A stretch of DNA of 64,000 bases from an uncultured Woeseiaceae bacterium (GCA_945787845.1 CALZJH010000004.1:62001-126000); one strand, 5' to 3'; numbered from the stretch's first letter, positions 18,164-28,300 are shown. Numbers and translations are program-made. The notes: generated by a model from the sequence alone, not told the origin.

Positions 18164-20920
18164 TCAAGCTAGCGCGTCAAGTTTCTCAAGCTGTTCCTGC
18201 AGCTGAGCGAGCGTTTTCTCGAACTCTGTGACACGGTCCCGTTCTTGTGCGACCACAGCAGGGGGCGCATTGTTCACAAATTTCTCGTTGCCGAGCTTGC
18301 CGCTGGCCTTCGCGAGTTCGGCGCGAACTTTGTCCACCTGCTTGTCGAGGCGCGCCCGTTCGGCATCGACGTCGATCAGGCCCTTCATCGGCACGAGCAG
18401 GCGCATGTCGCCAAGCAGTGCGGTCGCCGCGGCTGGCGGCTCTTCGCCGTCGCCCAGTAAAGCGATCGTCTCGACGCGGCCGACGCGCTGCAGCAGGTGG
18501 GCGTGCTCCGTGGACCGTCGCTCGTCCACGTCACTCACATGCTGCAAGATTACCGGGAGAGGCTTGCCCGGCGAAATGTCCATTTCGCCGCGAATCTGCC
18601 GGATTCCGAGAATGAACTGTTTGACCCACTCGATATCCGCGATGGCGTCGTCGTCGGCCGCGTCGTCATCGGGTTCCGGGTAGGCCCGGAGCATGATGGT
18701 GTCACCCTCGACGCCCGCTCGTTCCGCAACCTGCTCCCAGATCTCTTCCGTAATGAATGGCATGAGCGGATGCAGCAGGCGCAGAATCGCCTCGAGTGTG
18801 TCGATCAGGGTGCGCCGCGTTCCGCGTTGCAGTTCGGGGGTGGATTCCTCCGACTGCAAAACAGGCTTCGACAACTCGAGGTACCAGTCGCAGAACTCGT
18901 GCCAGGTGAAATCGTAAATAGCCTGGGCCGCGAGATCGAGGCGGTAGGTGGCGAAGTGCTTGTGCATGGCGCGCGTCGTGGCGTCGAGCCGCGCGCGGAT
19001 CCAGCGATCCGACGCGCTGAATGCCATGTCGCCCTCGTCGAGTGTCTCGGTATTCATCAAGACGTAGCGCGCCGCGTTCCAGAGTTTGTTGCAGAAGTTC
19101 TTGTAGCCCTCGATGCGACCCAGGTCGAAGCGCACATCGCGCCCGGTTGTCGCGAGGGCCGCGAAGGTCATGCGCAAAGCGTCGGCGCCAAACTCGTCGA
19201 TGCCGTCCGGAAACTGTGAGCGTGTTGCCTTCTCGATCTTGGGAGCGAGGTGAGCCTGCATCATGCCGGCCATGCGCTTCTTGACGAGCGACTCGAGATC
19301 GATGCCGTCGATCAGGTCGAGCGGGTCCAGCACGTTGCCCTTGGACTTGGACATCTTCTGGCCTTCCGCGTCGCGGATCAGGCCGTGGATGTACACCTCG
19401 TGAAACGGTACATCGCCCATGAACTTCAGGCCGAACATAATCATGCGCGCGACCCAGAAGAAGATGATGTCGAAGCCGGTGACGAGGACGTTGCCCGGGT
19501 AGAATTCGTCGAGGGCTTCGGTTTTCTCCGGCCAGCCGAGCGTGCTGAACGGCCACAAGGCCGATGAAAACCAGGTGTCGAGCACGTCGTCGTCCTGGCG
19601 AAGGGCAACCGATGCCGCGATATCGTGCCTCGCGCGCACATCGTCCTCATCATGGCCGACGTAGACATTGCCATCCTCGTCGTACCACGCCGGAACGCGA
19701 TGTCCCCACCAGAGCTGGCGACTGATGCACCAGTCCTGGATGTTGTACATCCATTCGAAATAAGTCTTGGACCAGTTTTCGGGAACGAACTTGATGCGCC
19801 CGGTCTCGACGGCGTCGATGGCCGGTTTTGCCAGCGGCTCGATCTTCACGTACCACTGGTCGGTCAGGTAGGGCTCGACCACGGCGTGTGAACGGTCGCC
19901 ACGCGGAATCTTGACCGTGTAGTCCTCGATCTTCTCGAGCAGATCGAGCGATTCGAACTCAGCGACGATTTGTTTGCGTGCCTCGAAGCGATCCAGACCC
20001 CGGTAAGCTTCCGGCACGTCATCGTTGAGTGCCGCATCATCGGTCAGGATATTGTAGATGGCCAGATCGTGACGTTTACCAATCTCGTAGTCGTTGAAAT
20101 CGTGTGCGGGTGTGATCTTCACGCAACCGGTGCCGAACTCGGGGTCGACGTACTCGTCTGCGATAATCGGAATCCTGCGGCCGACGATGGGGAGGATGAT
20201 CTCCTGGCCCACGAGGTCCTTGTAGCGCTTGTCATCGGGGTGCACGGCGACCGCGCTATCGCCAAGCATGGTCTCGGGGCGCGTCGTGGCCACAACAAGA
20301 TGCCCGTCTCCCGATGCGAGCGGGTAGCGGAAATGCCAGAGATTGCCGGCCTCGTCATCGGACAGCACTTCAAGATCGGACAATGCGGTATGCAGTACCG
20401 GGTCCCAGTTAACCAGGCGCTTGCCGCGATAAATCAGACCTTCATTGTAAAGATCGACGAAGACTTTCTTGACCGCCTCTGAACAGCCATCGTCCATCGT
20501 AAAGCGATCACGACTCCAGTCGACGGAAGCACCCAGACGCCGTGTCTGCTTGGCGATGATGCCGCCGGACTCTTCCTTCCATTGCCAGACGCGTTCGACG
20601 AACTTCTCCCGCCCGAGATCGCGCTTCGATTTGCCCTCGGCATTGAGCAGTCTCTCTACCACCATCTGGGTGGCGATGCCGGCGTGGTCCATACCGGGCT
20701 GCCACAAGGCGCGGCGGCCGTTCATGCGGTAGTAGCGCGTCAGCGCGTCCTGAATCGTGTCCCCGAAACCATGTCCCATGTGCAACGTGCCCGTCACGTT
20801 GGGCGGCGGGATCATAATGCAATAGGGGTCGCCGTCACCTTGCGGGGCAAAGTAGCCTTGCTCTTCCCAGCGTTGATACAGACGCTGTTCGATGTCTTTG
20901 GGTTGGTAGGACTTGTCCAT
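18164..20920 (-). CDS. valS: Valyl-tRNA synthetase
   Basis: Class I synthetase of 918 residues that charges tRNA-Val and edits Thr-tRNA-Val. The HIGH-type motif is HMGHG near residues 47-51 (after PPPNVTG), and KMSKSKGN lies near 525. A CP1 editing insertion lies between them and a C-terminal coiled-coil arm (from about 850, rich in [12 protein letters not shown] heptads) follows the anticodon domain, as in other ValS. It follows holC by a single-base spacing, the common pepA-holC-valS order. Confidence 0.98.
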   Translation of the reverse strand: MDKSYQPKDIEQRLYQRWEEQGYFAPQGDGDPYCIMIPPPNVTGTLHMGHGFGDTIQDALTRYYRMNGRRALWQPGMDHAGIATQMVVERLLNAEGKSKRDLGREKFVERVWQWKEESGGIIAKQTRRLGASVDWSRDRFTMDDGCSEAVKKVFVDLYNEGLIYRGKRLVNWDPVLHTALSDLEVLSDDEAGNLWHFRYPLASGDGHLVVATTRPETMLGDSAVAVHPDDKRYKDLVGQEIILPIVGRRIPIIADEYVDPEFGTGCVKITPAHDFNDYEIGKRHDLAIYNILTDDAALNDDVPEAYRGLDRFEARKQIVAEFESLDLLEKIEDYTVKIPRGDRSHAVVEPYLTDQWYVKIEPLAKPAIDAVETGRIKFVPENWSKTYFEWMYNIQDWCISRQLWWGHRVPAWYDEDGNVYVGHDEDDVRARHDIAASVALRQDDDVLDTWFSSALWPFSTLGWPEKTEALDEFYPGNVLVTGFDIIFFWVARMIMFGLKFMGDVPFHEVYIHGLIRDAEGQKMSKSKGNVLDPLDLIDGIDLESLVKKRMAGMMQAHLAPKIEKATRSQFPDGIDEFGADALRMTFAALATTGRDVRFDLGRIEGYKNFCNKLWNAARYVLMNTETLDEGDMAFSASDRWIRARLDATTRAMHKHFATYRLDLAAQAIYDFTWHEFCDWYLELSKPVLQSEESTPELQRGTRRTLIDTLEAILRLLHPLMPFITEEIWEQVAERAGVEGDTIMLRAYPEPDDDAADDDAIADIEWVKQFILGIRQIRGEMDISPGKPLPVILQHVSDVDERRSTEHAHLLQRVGRVETIALLGDGEEPPAAATALLGDMRLLVPMKGLIDVDAERARLDKQVDKVRAELAKASGKLGNEKFVNNAPPAVVAQERDRVTEFEKTLAQLQEQLEKLDALA

Positions 20921-21349
20921 CTAGAGATTATGTGTGTTGAGTTCGTGGCCCTGGTCGCGGTACGTGGCATACCGTTTGCGGCTTCTTTCGCGGCAGGTTT
21001 CATCGGAGGTTACAAGTTCGGCAACGCGGGGGAAACCCTCAATAAACGGTGGGATTTCGTCGCAGAGGTTAATCAGCAAATCCCGCTTGCCGATTCCCTC
21101 GCTTCCCGCGCCGATCAAGATGGCCGAATTCTCGGTGCCGTCGTTCCGGCCCGCGAGTCCGTGCGGCACGAAACTGCCGTCTCGAAACGTCCAGAGCAGT
21201 TGATCGAGACGTTCCGCGTCGCCACTGTCCTTCGCGTGAATGTAGACCGTGTTCTCGAGGCGCCACGCTTTCTCGGCCAGCTTGCACGCAAGCAAGTGCC
21301 GCGCCCGCTCATCGGCTTGCGCGAGAACGTAAAAATCCACTCGTGCCAT
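20921..21349 (-). CDS. holC: DNA polymerase III subunit chi
   Basis: A 142-residue clamp-loader accessory subunit that binds SSB and psi, linking the loader to single-stranded DNA. The start ARVDFYVLAQADERARHLLAC and the segment LLWTFRDGSFVPHGL are typical of chi. The position between pepA and valS is the conserved gammaproteobacterial location. The stop is directly adjacent to the valS ATG. Confidence 0.9.
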   Translation of the reverse strand: MARVDFYVLAQADERARHLLACKLAEKAWRLENTVYIHAKDSGDAERLDQLLWTFRDGSFVPHGLAGRNDGTENSAILIGAGSEGIGKRDLLINLCDEIPPFIEGFPRVAELVTSDETCRERSRKRYATYRDQGHELNTHNL

Positions 21350-21379
21350 ATCAGGGTTTGCTCAGGTTGCAGCGACGCG

Positions 21380-22876
21380 TCAGGGCAGGGCGCCGCAGCG
21401 CGCCAGCAGCACCTGCGACAACATGGGTACAGGACGGCCCGATGCGCCTTTCTTCGCGCCCGACTTCCAGGCGGTACCCGCGATATCGAGGTGCGCCCAG
21501 TTCAGGCCTTCCGTGAACTTGCCAAGGAAACAGCCCGCCGTCACTGCGCCGCCGCCGGGACCGCCGATGTTGGCCATGTCGGCGAAGTTGCTCTTGAGCT
21601 GTGCCGTGTATTCGTCACCCAGCGGCATCGGCCAGCCGCGATCTTCTGCAGCATCACCGGCTGCAAAAATTTCCTCTCGCAAGTCGTCACTGTTACTCAT
21701 GATGGCGGTGCGGTGCGCGCCGAGAGCAACCACGCAGGCGCCCGTCAGCGTGGCGACATCGATGACCGCCGCCGGCTTGAAGCGCCGCGAGTAGGTGAGT
21801 GCATCGCAGAGGATCAGACGGCCTTCAGCATCCGTGTTCAGGACTTCGATCGTCTGTCCCGACATGCTCTTGACGATATCACCCGGCTTGGTGGCCTTGC
21901 TGCCCGGCATGTTCTCGACAGCGGGCACGATGACATTGAGGTTGATGGGCAGCTTCATCTTGGCCACAGCGGCCATGGTGCCGATGACGCTGGCTGCGCC
22001 ACACATGTCGAACTTCATCTCGTCCATGGCGGGACCTGGCTTCAGCGAAATACCACCCGTGTCGAAGGTTACGCCCTTGCCCACAAGAACGATCGGCGCT
22101 TCGCTGCCGGCACCCTTGTACTGCATAACAATGAGCTTGGCAGGCTCAGCGGTTCCGGCCGTGACCGACAACAGTGAACCCATGCCGAGTCGCTTCATCT
22201 CGGCTTCGCTGAGTACCCTGGTTGTCAGCTTGCCATTGCCCGTCGCCAGCCTCTTCGCCGTGCGTGCGAGGTAGTTGGGCGTGCACACATTGGCGGGCAG
22301 GTTGCCGAGCTCTTTGGCCAGGGCCACACCCGCGGCAATACCGTCACCGTGTTCTGCGCCGCGCATTGACTTGTCCGCATCGCCACGTTTCGCAATCGCC
22401 AGTCCGATCTTGCGCAAAGGGCTGGCGGCTTTCTTGCGGCCGGACTTCATCTGGTCGAAGCGATACAGCACGTCACTGAATGCCTCGGCCGAATGGCGTG
22501 CAAGGTAATAGGGGCTCGAATCGGCGACAGGTTCGAGTGTCAGGGCATTAAAGACCTGTTTCGCTTTCGTCTTCGAGATTGCCATCGCCGCGGCAGTGAC
22601 AGCCTTTTTGAAGGCTGTTGCATCGAGTTTCGAGGCCTTGCCGAGACCGACGACGGCTACACGGTCCGCCTTCACGCCAGGGACGTTGGTGAGGATGCAG
22701 CACCGACCGACGCTCGACGAAATGTCTCCGCTCTTTATGCGGCGCTTGATCTCGCCTTTGCTGGCCGCGTCGACATCAGCTGCGCCGATGCCCAGCTTGC
22801 CGCGTCCGTAAACGCCGACGATCGCACAGTCAGTTGCTCGACGAGATACTTTGCTCGTAGTGGTGAAATATTCCAT
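21380..22876 (-). CDS. pepA: Leucyl aminopeptidase (M17)
   Basis: A 498-residue dizinc aminopeptidase. The signature NTDAEGRL is near residues 345-352, and the metal ligands Lys and Asp lie in VGKGVTFDTGGISLKPG (about 264-280) and KFDMCGAAS. The N-terminal domain (1-165) is the variable DNA-interacting part in the E. coli protein, where PepA also serves as a site-specific recombination factor and transcription regulator; whether that holds here is unknown. It is divergent from lptF over 100 bases. Confidence 0.95.
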   Translation of the reverse strand: MEYFTTTSKVSRRATDCAIVGVYGRGKLGIGAADVDAASKGEIKRRIKSGDISSSVGRCCILTNVPGVKADRVAVVGLGKASKLDATAFKKAVTAAAMAISKTKAKQVFNALTLEPVADSSPYYLARHSAEAFSDVLYRFDQMKSGRKKAASPLRKIGLAIAKRGDADKSMRGAEHGDGIAAGVALAKELGNLPANVCTPNYLARTAKRLATGNGKLTTRVLSEAEMKRLGMGSLLSVTAGTAEPAKLIVMQYKGAGSEAPIVLVGKGVTFDTGGISLKPGPAMDEMKFDMCGAASVIGTMAAVAKMKLPINLNVIVPAVENMPGSKATKPGDIVKSMSGQTIEVLNTDAEGRLILCDALTYSRRFKPAAVIDVATLTGACVVALGAHRTAIMSNSDDLREEIFAAGDAAEDRGWPMPLGDEYTAQLKSNFADMANIGGPGGGAVTAGCFLGKFTEGLNWAHLDIAGTAWKSGAKKGASGRPVPMLSQVLLARCGALP

Positions 22877-22976
22877 AAATCCTTTGCTGCCTTATTGTTT
22901 TTCGGGGCTGTCACGGACAAAACAATGCGGTAGTCTAACCAATTCGGGCTACCGCAGCTACGCTATTGCCTCTCTC

Positions 22977-24059
22977 GTGAAGCGCATCCTCGACCGCTAC
23001 ATTTTTCGTGAAATTGCCCTGACCTGGCTCGGGGTCACCATGGTTCTTCTCATGATCCTGCTGACCAACCAGTTTGCCCGGGTCCTCGGCGACGTGGCGA
23101 AGGGTAAATTGCCGAAAAATGCGGCGTTTGACGTGATCGGCCTGTCGGCGGCGCAGTACCTGACTGTGCTTGTCCCCATTGGCCTGTTCCTGGCCGTAAT
23201 GCTGGCCCTGGGGCGTCTCTACCGGGATAGCGAGATGCCGGCCATGATGGCGTGCCGCGTCGGTCCGGCCGGCATTTATCGACCCTTGCTCTGGCTACTG
23301 GTGCCATTGGCCCTCGCCGTGGCCTGGCTGTCTATCGAGGGTACGCCGCTGGCGCTGACCAAGATCGACCGGATCAGCGCGGAGGCAAGGCGCGAAGCGG
23401 ATCTCGCGAGTATCGAACCGGGCCGCTTTGCCGTGATCGGCCCCGAGCGCGCCGTGGTTTACGGCGAGAGCATCTCGGCCGAGGGGCAAATGGAGAAGGT
23501 CTTCCTTGAGCGGCGGGTCGACGGCGATGGGGTCGAGGTAGTCGTTGCCCGGCGTGGCGAGCAAGTGGATTCCGAGGATCCCAACGCGCGCATGCTCGTG
23601 CTGCATGAAGGACGCCGCTACGAAGGGGTGCCCGGCCAGCCGGATTTCCGCGTCGTTGAGTTTCTCGAGCATGGTATTCCGTATCGATTGCCAAACCTGG
23701 AACCCGCAGACCCGCGACCGCGGGCGATGACGTTTTCGCGGCTGCTCGCGTCGTCCGAACCGCAGCATGTCGCCGAGAGACAGTGGCGCCTGGGCGTCCC
23801 GATTTCGACCGTACTGCTTGCCCTGCTCGCGGTGCCGCTGGCGCGCAGCCGTCCGCGCGAAGGCCGCTACGGACGCATTGCGATCGGTTTGCTGGTGTTC
23901 ATCATCTACTTCAACCTGCTGAGCGCCTCGAAGGCCTGGACCGAGGAAGCGACGATTTCGCCAACGCTCGGCCTGTGGTGGGTTCACGGTTGCGTCCTCT
24001 TGTTCACGGCCCTGTTGCTAGCGCTGCAGAACGGCTGGCACCGCAGGATTCTGCGATGA
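22977..24059 (+). CDS. lptF: LPS export ABC transporter permease LptF
   Basis: Inner-membrane permease of the LptB2FG extractor that drives lipopolysaccharide to the outer membrane. The GTG at 22977 gives a 360-residue protein starting KRILDRYIFREI, the usual LptF N-terminus; the longer upstream frame has no support. There are three membrane helices, a large periplasmic beta-jellyroll (about 130-250), then three more helices. Its stop overlaps the lptG ATG. The pair is divergent from pepA, the standard arrangement. Confidence 0.94.
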   Translation: MKRILDRYIFREIALTWLGVTMVLLMILLTNQFARVLGDVAKGKLPKNAAFDVIGLSAAQYLTVLVPIGLFLAVMLALGRLYRDSEMPAMMACRVGPAGIYRPLLWLLVPLALAVAWLSIEGTPLALTKIDRISAEARREADLASIEPGRFAVIGPERAVVYGESISAEGQMEKVFLERRVDGDGVEVVVARRGEQVDSEDPNARMLVLHEGRRYEGVPGQPDFRVVEFLEHGIPYRLPNLEPADPRPRAMTFSRLLASSEPQHVAERQWRLGVPISTVLLALLAVPLARSRPREGRYGRIAIGLLVFIIYFNLLSASKAWTEEATISPTLGLWWVHGCVLLFTALLLALQNGWHRRILR

Positions 24060-25117
24060 GTCTGCTGAGCCAGTACATGATGCGTACCATCCTCGCGAGT
24101 ACCGCGCTCGTCCTCGTCGTGCTGCTGGCGCTTGCCGGTTTGTTCGAGTTCATCGCGGAACTCGATGACATCAAGGGCGATTACCAGACGCCGCAGGCGA
24201 TTCTGTTTACTGCTCTGAGACTGCCAAATCTCGCGTTCGAGATGTTGCCGGTTGCGGCACTCATTGGCTCCTTGCTGGGGCTGGGCGCGCTCGCGGGCAA
24301 TAGCGAGATTATCGTGATGCGGTCGGCCGGATTGTCTGTCAGCCGGCTCGCGAGCATGGTGGCGGTATCCGGTGCCGTCCTGCTGATCCTCACGGCCCTG
24401 TTGGGCGAATTCATCGGGCCGCCGCTCGACTTCTACGCGCGCGACATGCGCATGGAAGCCCGCTACCAGAAAGACGATGATCTTGGTAACGACACCTGGG
24501 TAAAGGATGGCCCGGTCTACCTGCACCTCGAGCGCGTGAGTTCGGAGTTCGAGTTCGGTTCGATCTACCTGTTCCGTTTCAATGAAGACAATGAGCTTGC
24601 GTCAATTGCACTGGCCGAGAACTCCGGCATCGACGAGGACGACAACTGGATTCTCGAGAACTTTCGAGAGACGAAGTTTCGTGACGACGGAGTACAGGTT
24701 GTCGCGTCGTCCATCGAAGTCGAGTCGTTTGAAGTTAACGCGGAGCTGCTCGGCAGTTCCCTGGCCAAGCCGCTGAGCCTGTCCGCACGGGGTCTGCTCG
24801 TCTACATCGACTATCTCAAGCGCAACAACCTCGATGCCTCGCAGTACGAATCCGAAATATGGTATCGCGCCTCGCGCACGCTGACCGTTCTCGTCATGCC
24901 GATACTGTCACTGGCATTCGTGTTCGGCTCATTACGCAGCGGCGGGGCAGGCGGGCGCCTGATGCTCGGTGTCGTTGTTGGCCTGGCGTACTACCTGGCC
25001 AGTGAGACGCTTGCGAACTCCGGGCAGGTCTTCAACCTGAATCCCGCCGTCGTCAACTGGCTCCCGTTAGCCGTGCTGTGTGCGATTACGCTGGGCGCGC
25101 TCGCCCGAATACGGTAG
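24056..25117 (+). CDS. lptG: LPS export ABC transporter permease LptG
   Basis: Second permease of the LptB2FGC complex. The ATG at 24056 overlaps the lptF TGA and gives 353 residues: LSQYMMRTILAST at the start, three membrane helices, a periplasmic beta-domain (about 125-250) and three C-terminal helices. The lysine/arginine-rich coupling segment near residue 100 and the FVFGSLRSGGAGGRLMLG block near 285-302 are typical. Together with LptF it forms the cavity from which LPS is extracted; LptB and LptC are encoded elsewhere. Confidence 0.94.
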   Translation: MSLLSQYMMRTILASTALVLVVLLALAGLFEFIAELDDIKGDYQTPQAILFTALRLPNLAFEMLPVAALIGSLLGLGALAGNSEIIVMRSAGLSVSRLASMVAVSGAVLLILTALLGEFIGPPLDFYARDMRMEARYQKDDDLGNDTWVKDGPVYLHLERVSSEFEFGSIYLFRFNEDNELASIALAENSGIDEDDNWILENFRETKFRDDGVQVVASSIEVESFEVNAELLGSSLAKPLSLSARGLLVYIDYLKRNNLDASQYESEIWYRASRTLTVLVMPILSLAFVFGSLRSGGAGGRLMLGVVVGLAYYLASETLANSGQVFNLNPAVVNWLPLAVLCAITLGALARIR

Positions 25118-25122
25118 CTGGG

Positions 25123-25554
25123 TTACGTCTTCTTTTTCTTCAGTTTGGGGTAGTAAACCAGTCGTGTGCCGCTGATACGGTCGTGCCAGGTCAGCTTGTC
25201 CTTGTCCCAGAGCTGCCACAGAAAACCGAGTCCGGCCGGCGCCCAGGAGAGCAGAGCGGCGAAGAAGCGGATGCTGGCCTGGCCGAAAGACGGAATCTTG
25301 TCGTCGTTCGTCTGCAGTTGTAGTCCCCACGACTGCATGCCCAGCGTGCGGCCGGACCTGGACCAGAAGCCAACGAAGAACGCGTACACCACGAGTGCGA
25401 GCACCCCTCGGTAGAACAGGTTTTCGCCAGTCTCAACAGGCTCACCGCCACGCACGGCGATAAACGGGATCGTCGCGAGGAATAGCAGAGCGATCACCAG
25501 GAGCGCGTCATAAAGGATCGCCGCCAGGCGGCGCAGTAAACCCGTGTTTTGCAT
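25123..25554 (-). CDS. RDD family membrane protein
   Basis: A 143-residue protein with three hydrophobic helices (about 12-32, 48-65, 92-110). The name-giving positions are the first arginine and the aspartate in RRLAAILYDALL (residues 8-19), followed by RTLGMQSWGLQL in the middle, both typical of the RDD domain. Members have been proposed as small transporters or membrane anchors; the role is unknown. Its stop lies five bases from the lptG stop, and the aldo/keto reductase lies upstream on the same strand. Confidence 0.85.
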   Translation of the reverse strand: MQNTGLLRRLAAILYDALLVIALLFLATIPFIAVRGGEPVETGENLFYRGVLALVVYAFFVGFWSRSGRTLGMQSWGLQLQTNDDKIPSFGQASIRFFAALLSWAPAGLGFLWQLWDKDKLTWHDRISGTRLVYYPKLKKKKT

Positions 25555-25559
25555 GTTTC

Positions 25560-26471
25560 TTAAAGGCCCTGGAAATAGTCGGCCATGCGTTGCCGCGTGG
25601 ATGGGTCGGGCATAGTACCGAAACCGGCGCCAAGATTGTCGGTCATATGGCGTGGCTTGCTGGTTGCGGGTATGGCACAGGTCACGGCCGGGTGGCTGAT
25701 GATGAACTTCAGGAAGTACTGGCCCCAGCTATCGACATACTCTTTCGCGAAATCCGGCAGCGGTTTGTCAGCCACGGTCCGGAACAGGTTGCCCGCCTGG
25801 AACGGTCGATTGATCAGTACCGCGATCCCGAGATCCTGAGCGAGTGGCAGGATACGGTCCTCGGCCGCGCGCTCGCCCACAGAGTAGTTGATCTGAATAA
25901 AGTCCGGCTTGAACGCCACCATCTCCCGGGCGAGCGCCTCATGTGCGCCGGCCGTGTAGTGCGTCAGTCCGCTGTATCGAATCCGGCCCTCGTCCTGCAA
26001 TTCGCGAATGCTCTTCATGTGAATTCTCGTGTCGCGCAGATTGTGGACCTGCATCAGGTCGACGGTCTCGGTCCGCATCAGCTCCGCGGAACGCTGCATT
26101 TGCTCGATCCCGGCGTCGCGCCCGTCGGTCCAGACTTTCGTGGCGAGGAAGACATCGCCCCGGTCGACGCCGGCCGCGATGACGTCTCCGATCACACGTT
26201 CGGACCGGTTGTACATGGGCGACGTGTCGAGCAGGCTGCCGCCGTGACTGATGAGTCGCTCGACAATCTCTTTGCGAGTTGCGATTGCGTCTTCGGTGCT
26301 GTCGATGTCAAACACGCTGTAAGTGCCCAGGCCGATAACAGGTAGAGATTCTCCCGAGGACGGAATAGGTTTGCTGAGCATGCCGGACGATTCGTTGGTG
26401 AAAGCTGCACCGGGCAAGGCGCTGAGAGCTGCGCCGGCTGCAATGACTTCGCGTCGGTTCCAGGTCTTCAT
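25560..26471 (-). CDS. Aldo/keto reductase with Tat signal
   Basis: A 303-residue NAD(P)H-dependent oxidoreductase. The N-terminus carries a twin-arginine motif (NRREVIAAGAA, R6-R7) followed by an alanine-rich segment, so the folded enzyme is probably exported. The catalytic tetrad can be placed: Asp and Tyr in DTSPMYNRSERV, Lys in LATKVWTDG and His in MQVHNLRD. C-terminal cofactor binding is seen in AIPATSKPRHM. The start shares a base with the stop of the upstream MFS gene (TAATG), so the two are translated together. The substrate is not evident. Confidence 0.87.
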   Translation of the reverse strand: MKTWNRREVIAAGAALSALPGAAFTNESSGMLSKPIPSSGESLPVIGLGTYSVFDIDSTEDAIATRKEIVERLISHGGSLLDTSPMYNRSERVIGDVIAAGVDRGDVFLATKVWTDGRDAGIEQMQRSAELMRTETVDLMQVHNLRDTRIHMKSIRELQDEGRIRYSGLTHYTAGAHEALAREMVAFKPDFIQINYSVGERAAEDRILPLAQDLGIAVLINRPFQAGNLFRTVADKPLPDFAKEYVDSWGQYFLKFIISHPAVTCAIPATSKPRHMTDNLGAGFGTMPDPSTRQRMADYFQGL

Positions 26472-27793
26472 TATTCAACTCCACTCATCTTCAGGGATTT
26501 GGCTTTGCGTTTGTAATCCCGGCCGAGCCAGAGCGATACAAACGCCCAGTAGATCGCAATCGGCACCATAACAAGAGAAATACCGGCGATCCCCAATGCA
26601 GACATCAATTTGATGAACCATGTTCCTATGACATCGCCACCGCGATAGATCGCCGTATCGATGAAGTTCTTGGTTTTGTATTTTTCCTCCGGCGTCACAA
26701 CTGAGTAAAGCATGTCGGTTGAGGGCTTGGAGAAACCGAAACCTACGGAGCGTCTCACGATCGTGATGATTGCAATGACGGCGAGAACAGGATCCAGTGC
26801 AAGCAAGACGAATCCAATTACTGAGACGGCAGGCAAAAGTACGAGAGCCCGGCCAATGCCGTAGCGTCTGACCACATGTCTCACGACAAACGCCTGGAAG
26901 ATGATAGTAAGAAAATTCGCCGCGACGTTCAGGTTGGAAAAGAAGCGGGTCTGTTCATCCTGGTCGGGGATATCAACGGCTACGAGTTCCGCTGTAAACA
27001 TGTAGAGCGCGGCACCAAGCGTGCTCGCAATTAACGAAGCTATGCCAATCGATGCGAAGTACTTCGACGACAACATGTGCGTAATGCCGGCAAAGGTTTT
27101 TCCTCCCAGCGGCTTGTCACTCGCCGCAGTCTGATCGATCTCGTTCTGGTGCTCGCTGATCACCCACTTGCGCAATTGCGTAATGCAGACAACGGAAAGC
27201 AGCAGCAGCACCCCTGCTATGGGTAACAGGTTGTGTGTCCCGATAGTGATGACGATGACGCTGGTTCCGATGCCGCCGAGCAGTGCTCCGATGCTTCCAC
27301 CCGCGGAGATAAGGCCGAACAGACGTCGTCCTTGCTCGCGTGTGTAGATGTCCGCCATGAAGCTCCAGAATACCGAGACGATAAACAGGTTGAATACGCC
27401 CACCCAGATAAAGTAGGCGCGCCCCAGCCAGATCGTGCTGTGGCCGCCATCCACAGCCTGCACGAACAAAACCCAGAAAATCGCGATATTGGCCGTGAAA
27501 AACAGGTAGACCCAGGGGAGGAATACGCGCCGCGGGAAGCGTGAAGCCACCCAGCCGAAAATCGATGTGGCGAACATCATGGCGACAAACGTGCCCATAA
27601 ACAGATAGGGTATGGTTTGCGGCCCGCTGCCCACCGCCATGGTCTCGCGCATGGGGCGCACGATGTAATACGAGGAGAGAATGCAGGCAAAATAGGCGAA
27701 CGACCAGGCGACGGCGACGTACTCGTGGCGCTCGATACCCAAGAGTTTGTCGACGACCAGCTTGCGAAAGCTGCTGTCGGTAGAGGCGGTCAT
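26471..27793 (-). CDS. MFS transporter, nucleotide-carrier (Npt1/Npt2)-like
   Basis: A 440-residue protein with about twelve membrane helices. The N-terminal block (LLGIERHEYVAVAWSFAYF, then YYIVRPMRETM) resembles the bacterial branch annotated as Npt1/Npt2-like or ATP/ADP-carrier-like MFS proteins, most of which have no proven substrate. The ATG at 27793 is used; an earlier in-frame start adds a short hydrophobic run and overlaps the region upstream of the MAPEG gene. It is translationally coupled to the Tat-type aldo/keto reductase, which hints at a joint pathway, but what is moved is unknown. Confidence 0.75.
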   Translation of the reverse strand: MTASTDSSFRKLVVDKLLGIERHEYVAVAWSFAYFACILSSYYIVRPMRETMAVGSGPQTIPYLFMGTFVAMMFATSIFGWVASRFPRRVFLPWVYLFFTANIAIFWVLFVQAVDGGHSTIWLGRAYFIWVGVFNLFIVSVFWSFMADIYTREQGRRLFGLISAGGSIGALLGGIGTSVIVITIGTHNLLPIAGVLLLLSVVCITQLRKWVISEHQNEIDQTAASDKPLGGKTFAGITHMLSSKYFASIGIASLIASTLGAALYMFTAELVAVDIPDQDEQTRFFSNLNVAANFLTIIFQAFVVRHVVRRYGIGRALVLLPAVSVIGFVLLALDPVLAVIAIITIVRRSVGFGFSKPSTDMLYSVVTPEEKYKTKNFIDTAIYRGGDVIGTWFIKLMSALGIAGISLVMVPIAIYWAFVSLWLGRDYKRKAKSLKMSGVE

Positions 27794-27825
27794 GCCGCCG
27801 ATGATAACAACAAGAGGGAAGAGGA

Positions 27826-28209
27826 ATGGAAGCAACTGTCATAGTGACGTTTTTGGTGCTGGCCCAGTTTGTGTTTTTTGGGGTCCAGGTGGGTGCAATG
27901 CGAGGAAAACACGGCGTCAAGGCGCCGGCAACAACCGGTCATGAAGAATTCGAGCGTATGAACCGGGTGCACCTCAATACCATGGAGCAGCTCGTCGTGT
28001 TTCTGCCGGCGCTCTGGATTCACGCCCAGTATGCGAATCCTCTCTGGGGCGCGGCACTTGGAGCCGTGTTCATCATCGGGCGGTTCCTCTATCGGGCCGA
28101 GTACCTGAAGGATCCGGGTTCGCGCAGCCCAGGGTTCACCATGACGATGGTCGCCTCGTCGGTGCTGCTGATCTGGGCGCTCGTGGCGGCAGTGAAGCAG
28201 CTGCTCTGA
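27826..28209 (+). CDS. MAPEG family membrane protein
   Basis: A 127-residue protein with four membrane helices, of the family that includes microsomal glutathione transferases and leukotriene-C4 synthase. The motifs HEEFERMNRVHLNTMEQLVVFLP (around residues 44-66, with Glu, Arg and Asn of the glutathione site) and GRFLYRAEYLKDPGSR (near 84-99) are characteristic. It is divergent from the MFS gene with a 32-base gap and a GAAGAGGA ribosome binding site. Bacterial members are thought to handle lipophilic or peroxidic substrates. Confidence 0.9.
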   Translation: MEATVIVTFLVLAQFVFFGVQVGAMRGKHGVKAPATTGHEEFERMNRVHLNTMEQLVVFLPALWIHAQYANPLWGAALGAVFIIGRFLYRAEYLKDPGSRSPGFTMTMVASSVLLIWALVAAVKQLL

Positions 28210-28267
28210 CATAGTCTGCAAAGCGGCGAGATTTGCGGCTCGCCCGGGCAAGCCGTCTGGGCAACAC

Positions 28268-28294
28268 TCTCCCTGTTGTTTTATTACAGGGAGA
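28268..28294 (+). promoter_or_regulatory. Hairpin covering the ribosome binding site of the next gene
   Basis: A nine-base-pair stem (28268-28276 with 28286-28294) closes a nine-base AU-rich loop. The right arm contains AGGGAGA, the only Shine-Dalgarno sequence for the ATG at 28301, so the site is occluded when the hairpin forms. No U-tract follows, so it is unlikely to be a terminator. It may act as a translational switch, for example one that melts with heat; that is inference. Confidence 0.5.
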
Positions 28295-28300
28295 AGAACA

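Noticed and set aside
20582..22177. 531-codon open frame on the plus strand
   Set aside because: Antisense to valS, holC and pepA, all with clear family motifs; the frame is open because of high GC and codon bias, and its translation resembles no protein.
28210..28260. GC-rich palindrome after the MAPEG gene
   Set aside because: Short imperfect stems (CGGCT/AGCCG and GCCCGGGC) without T-run; too weak to call as a terminator.
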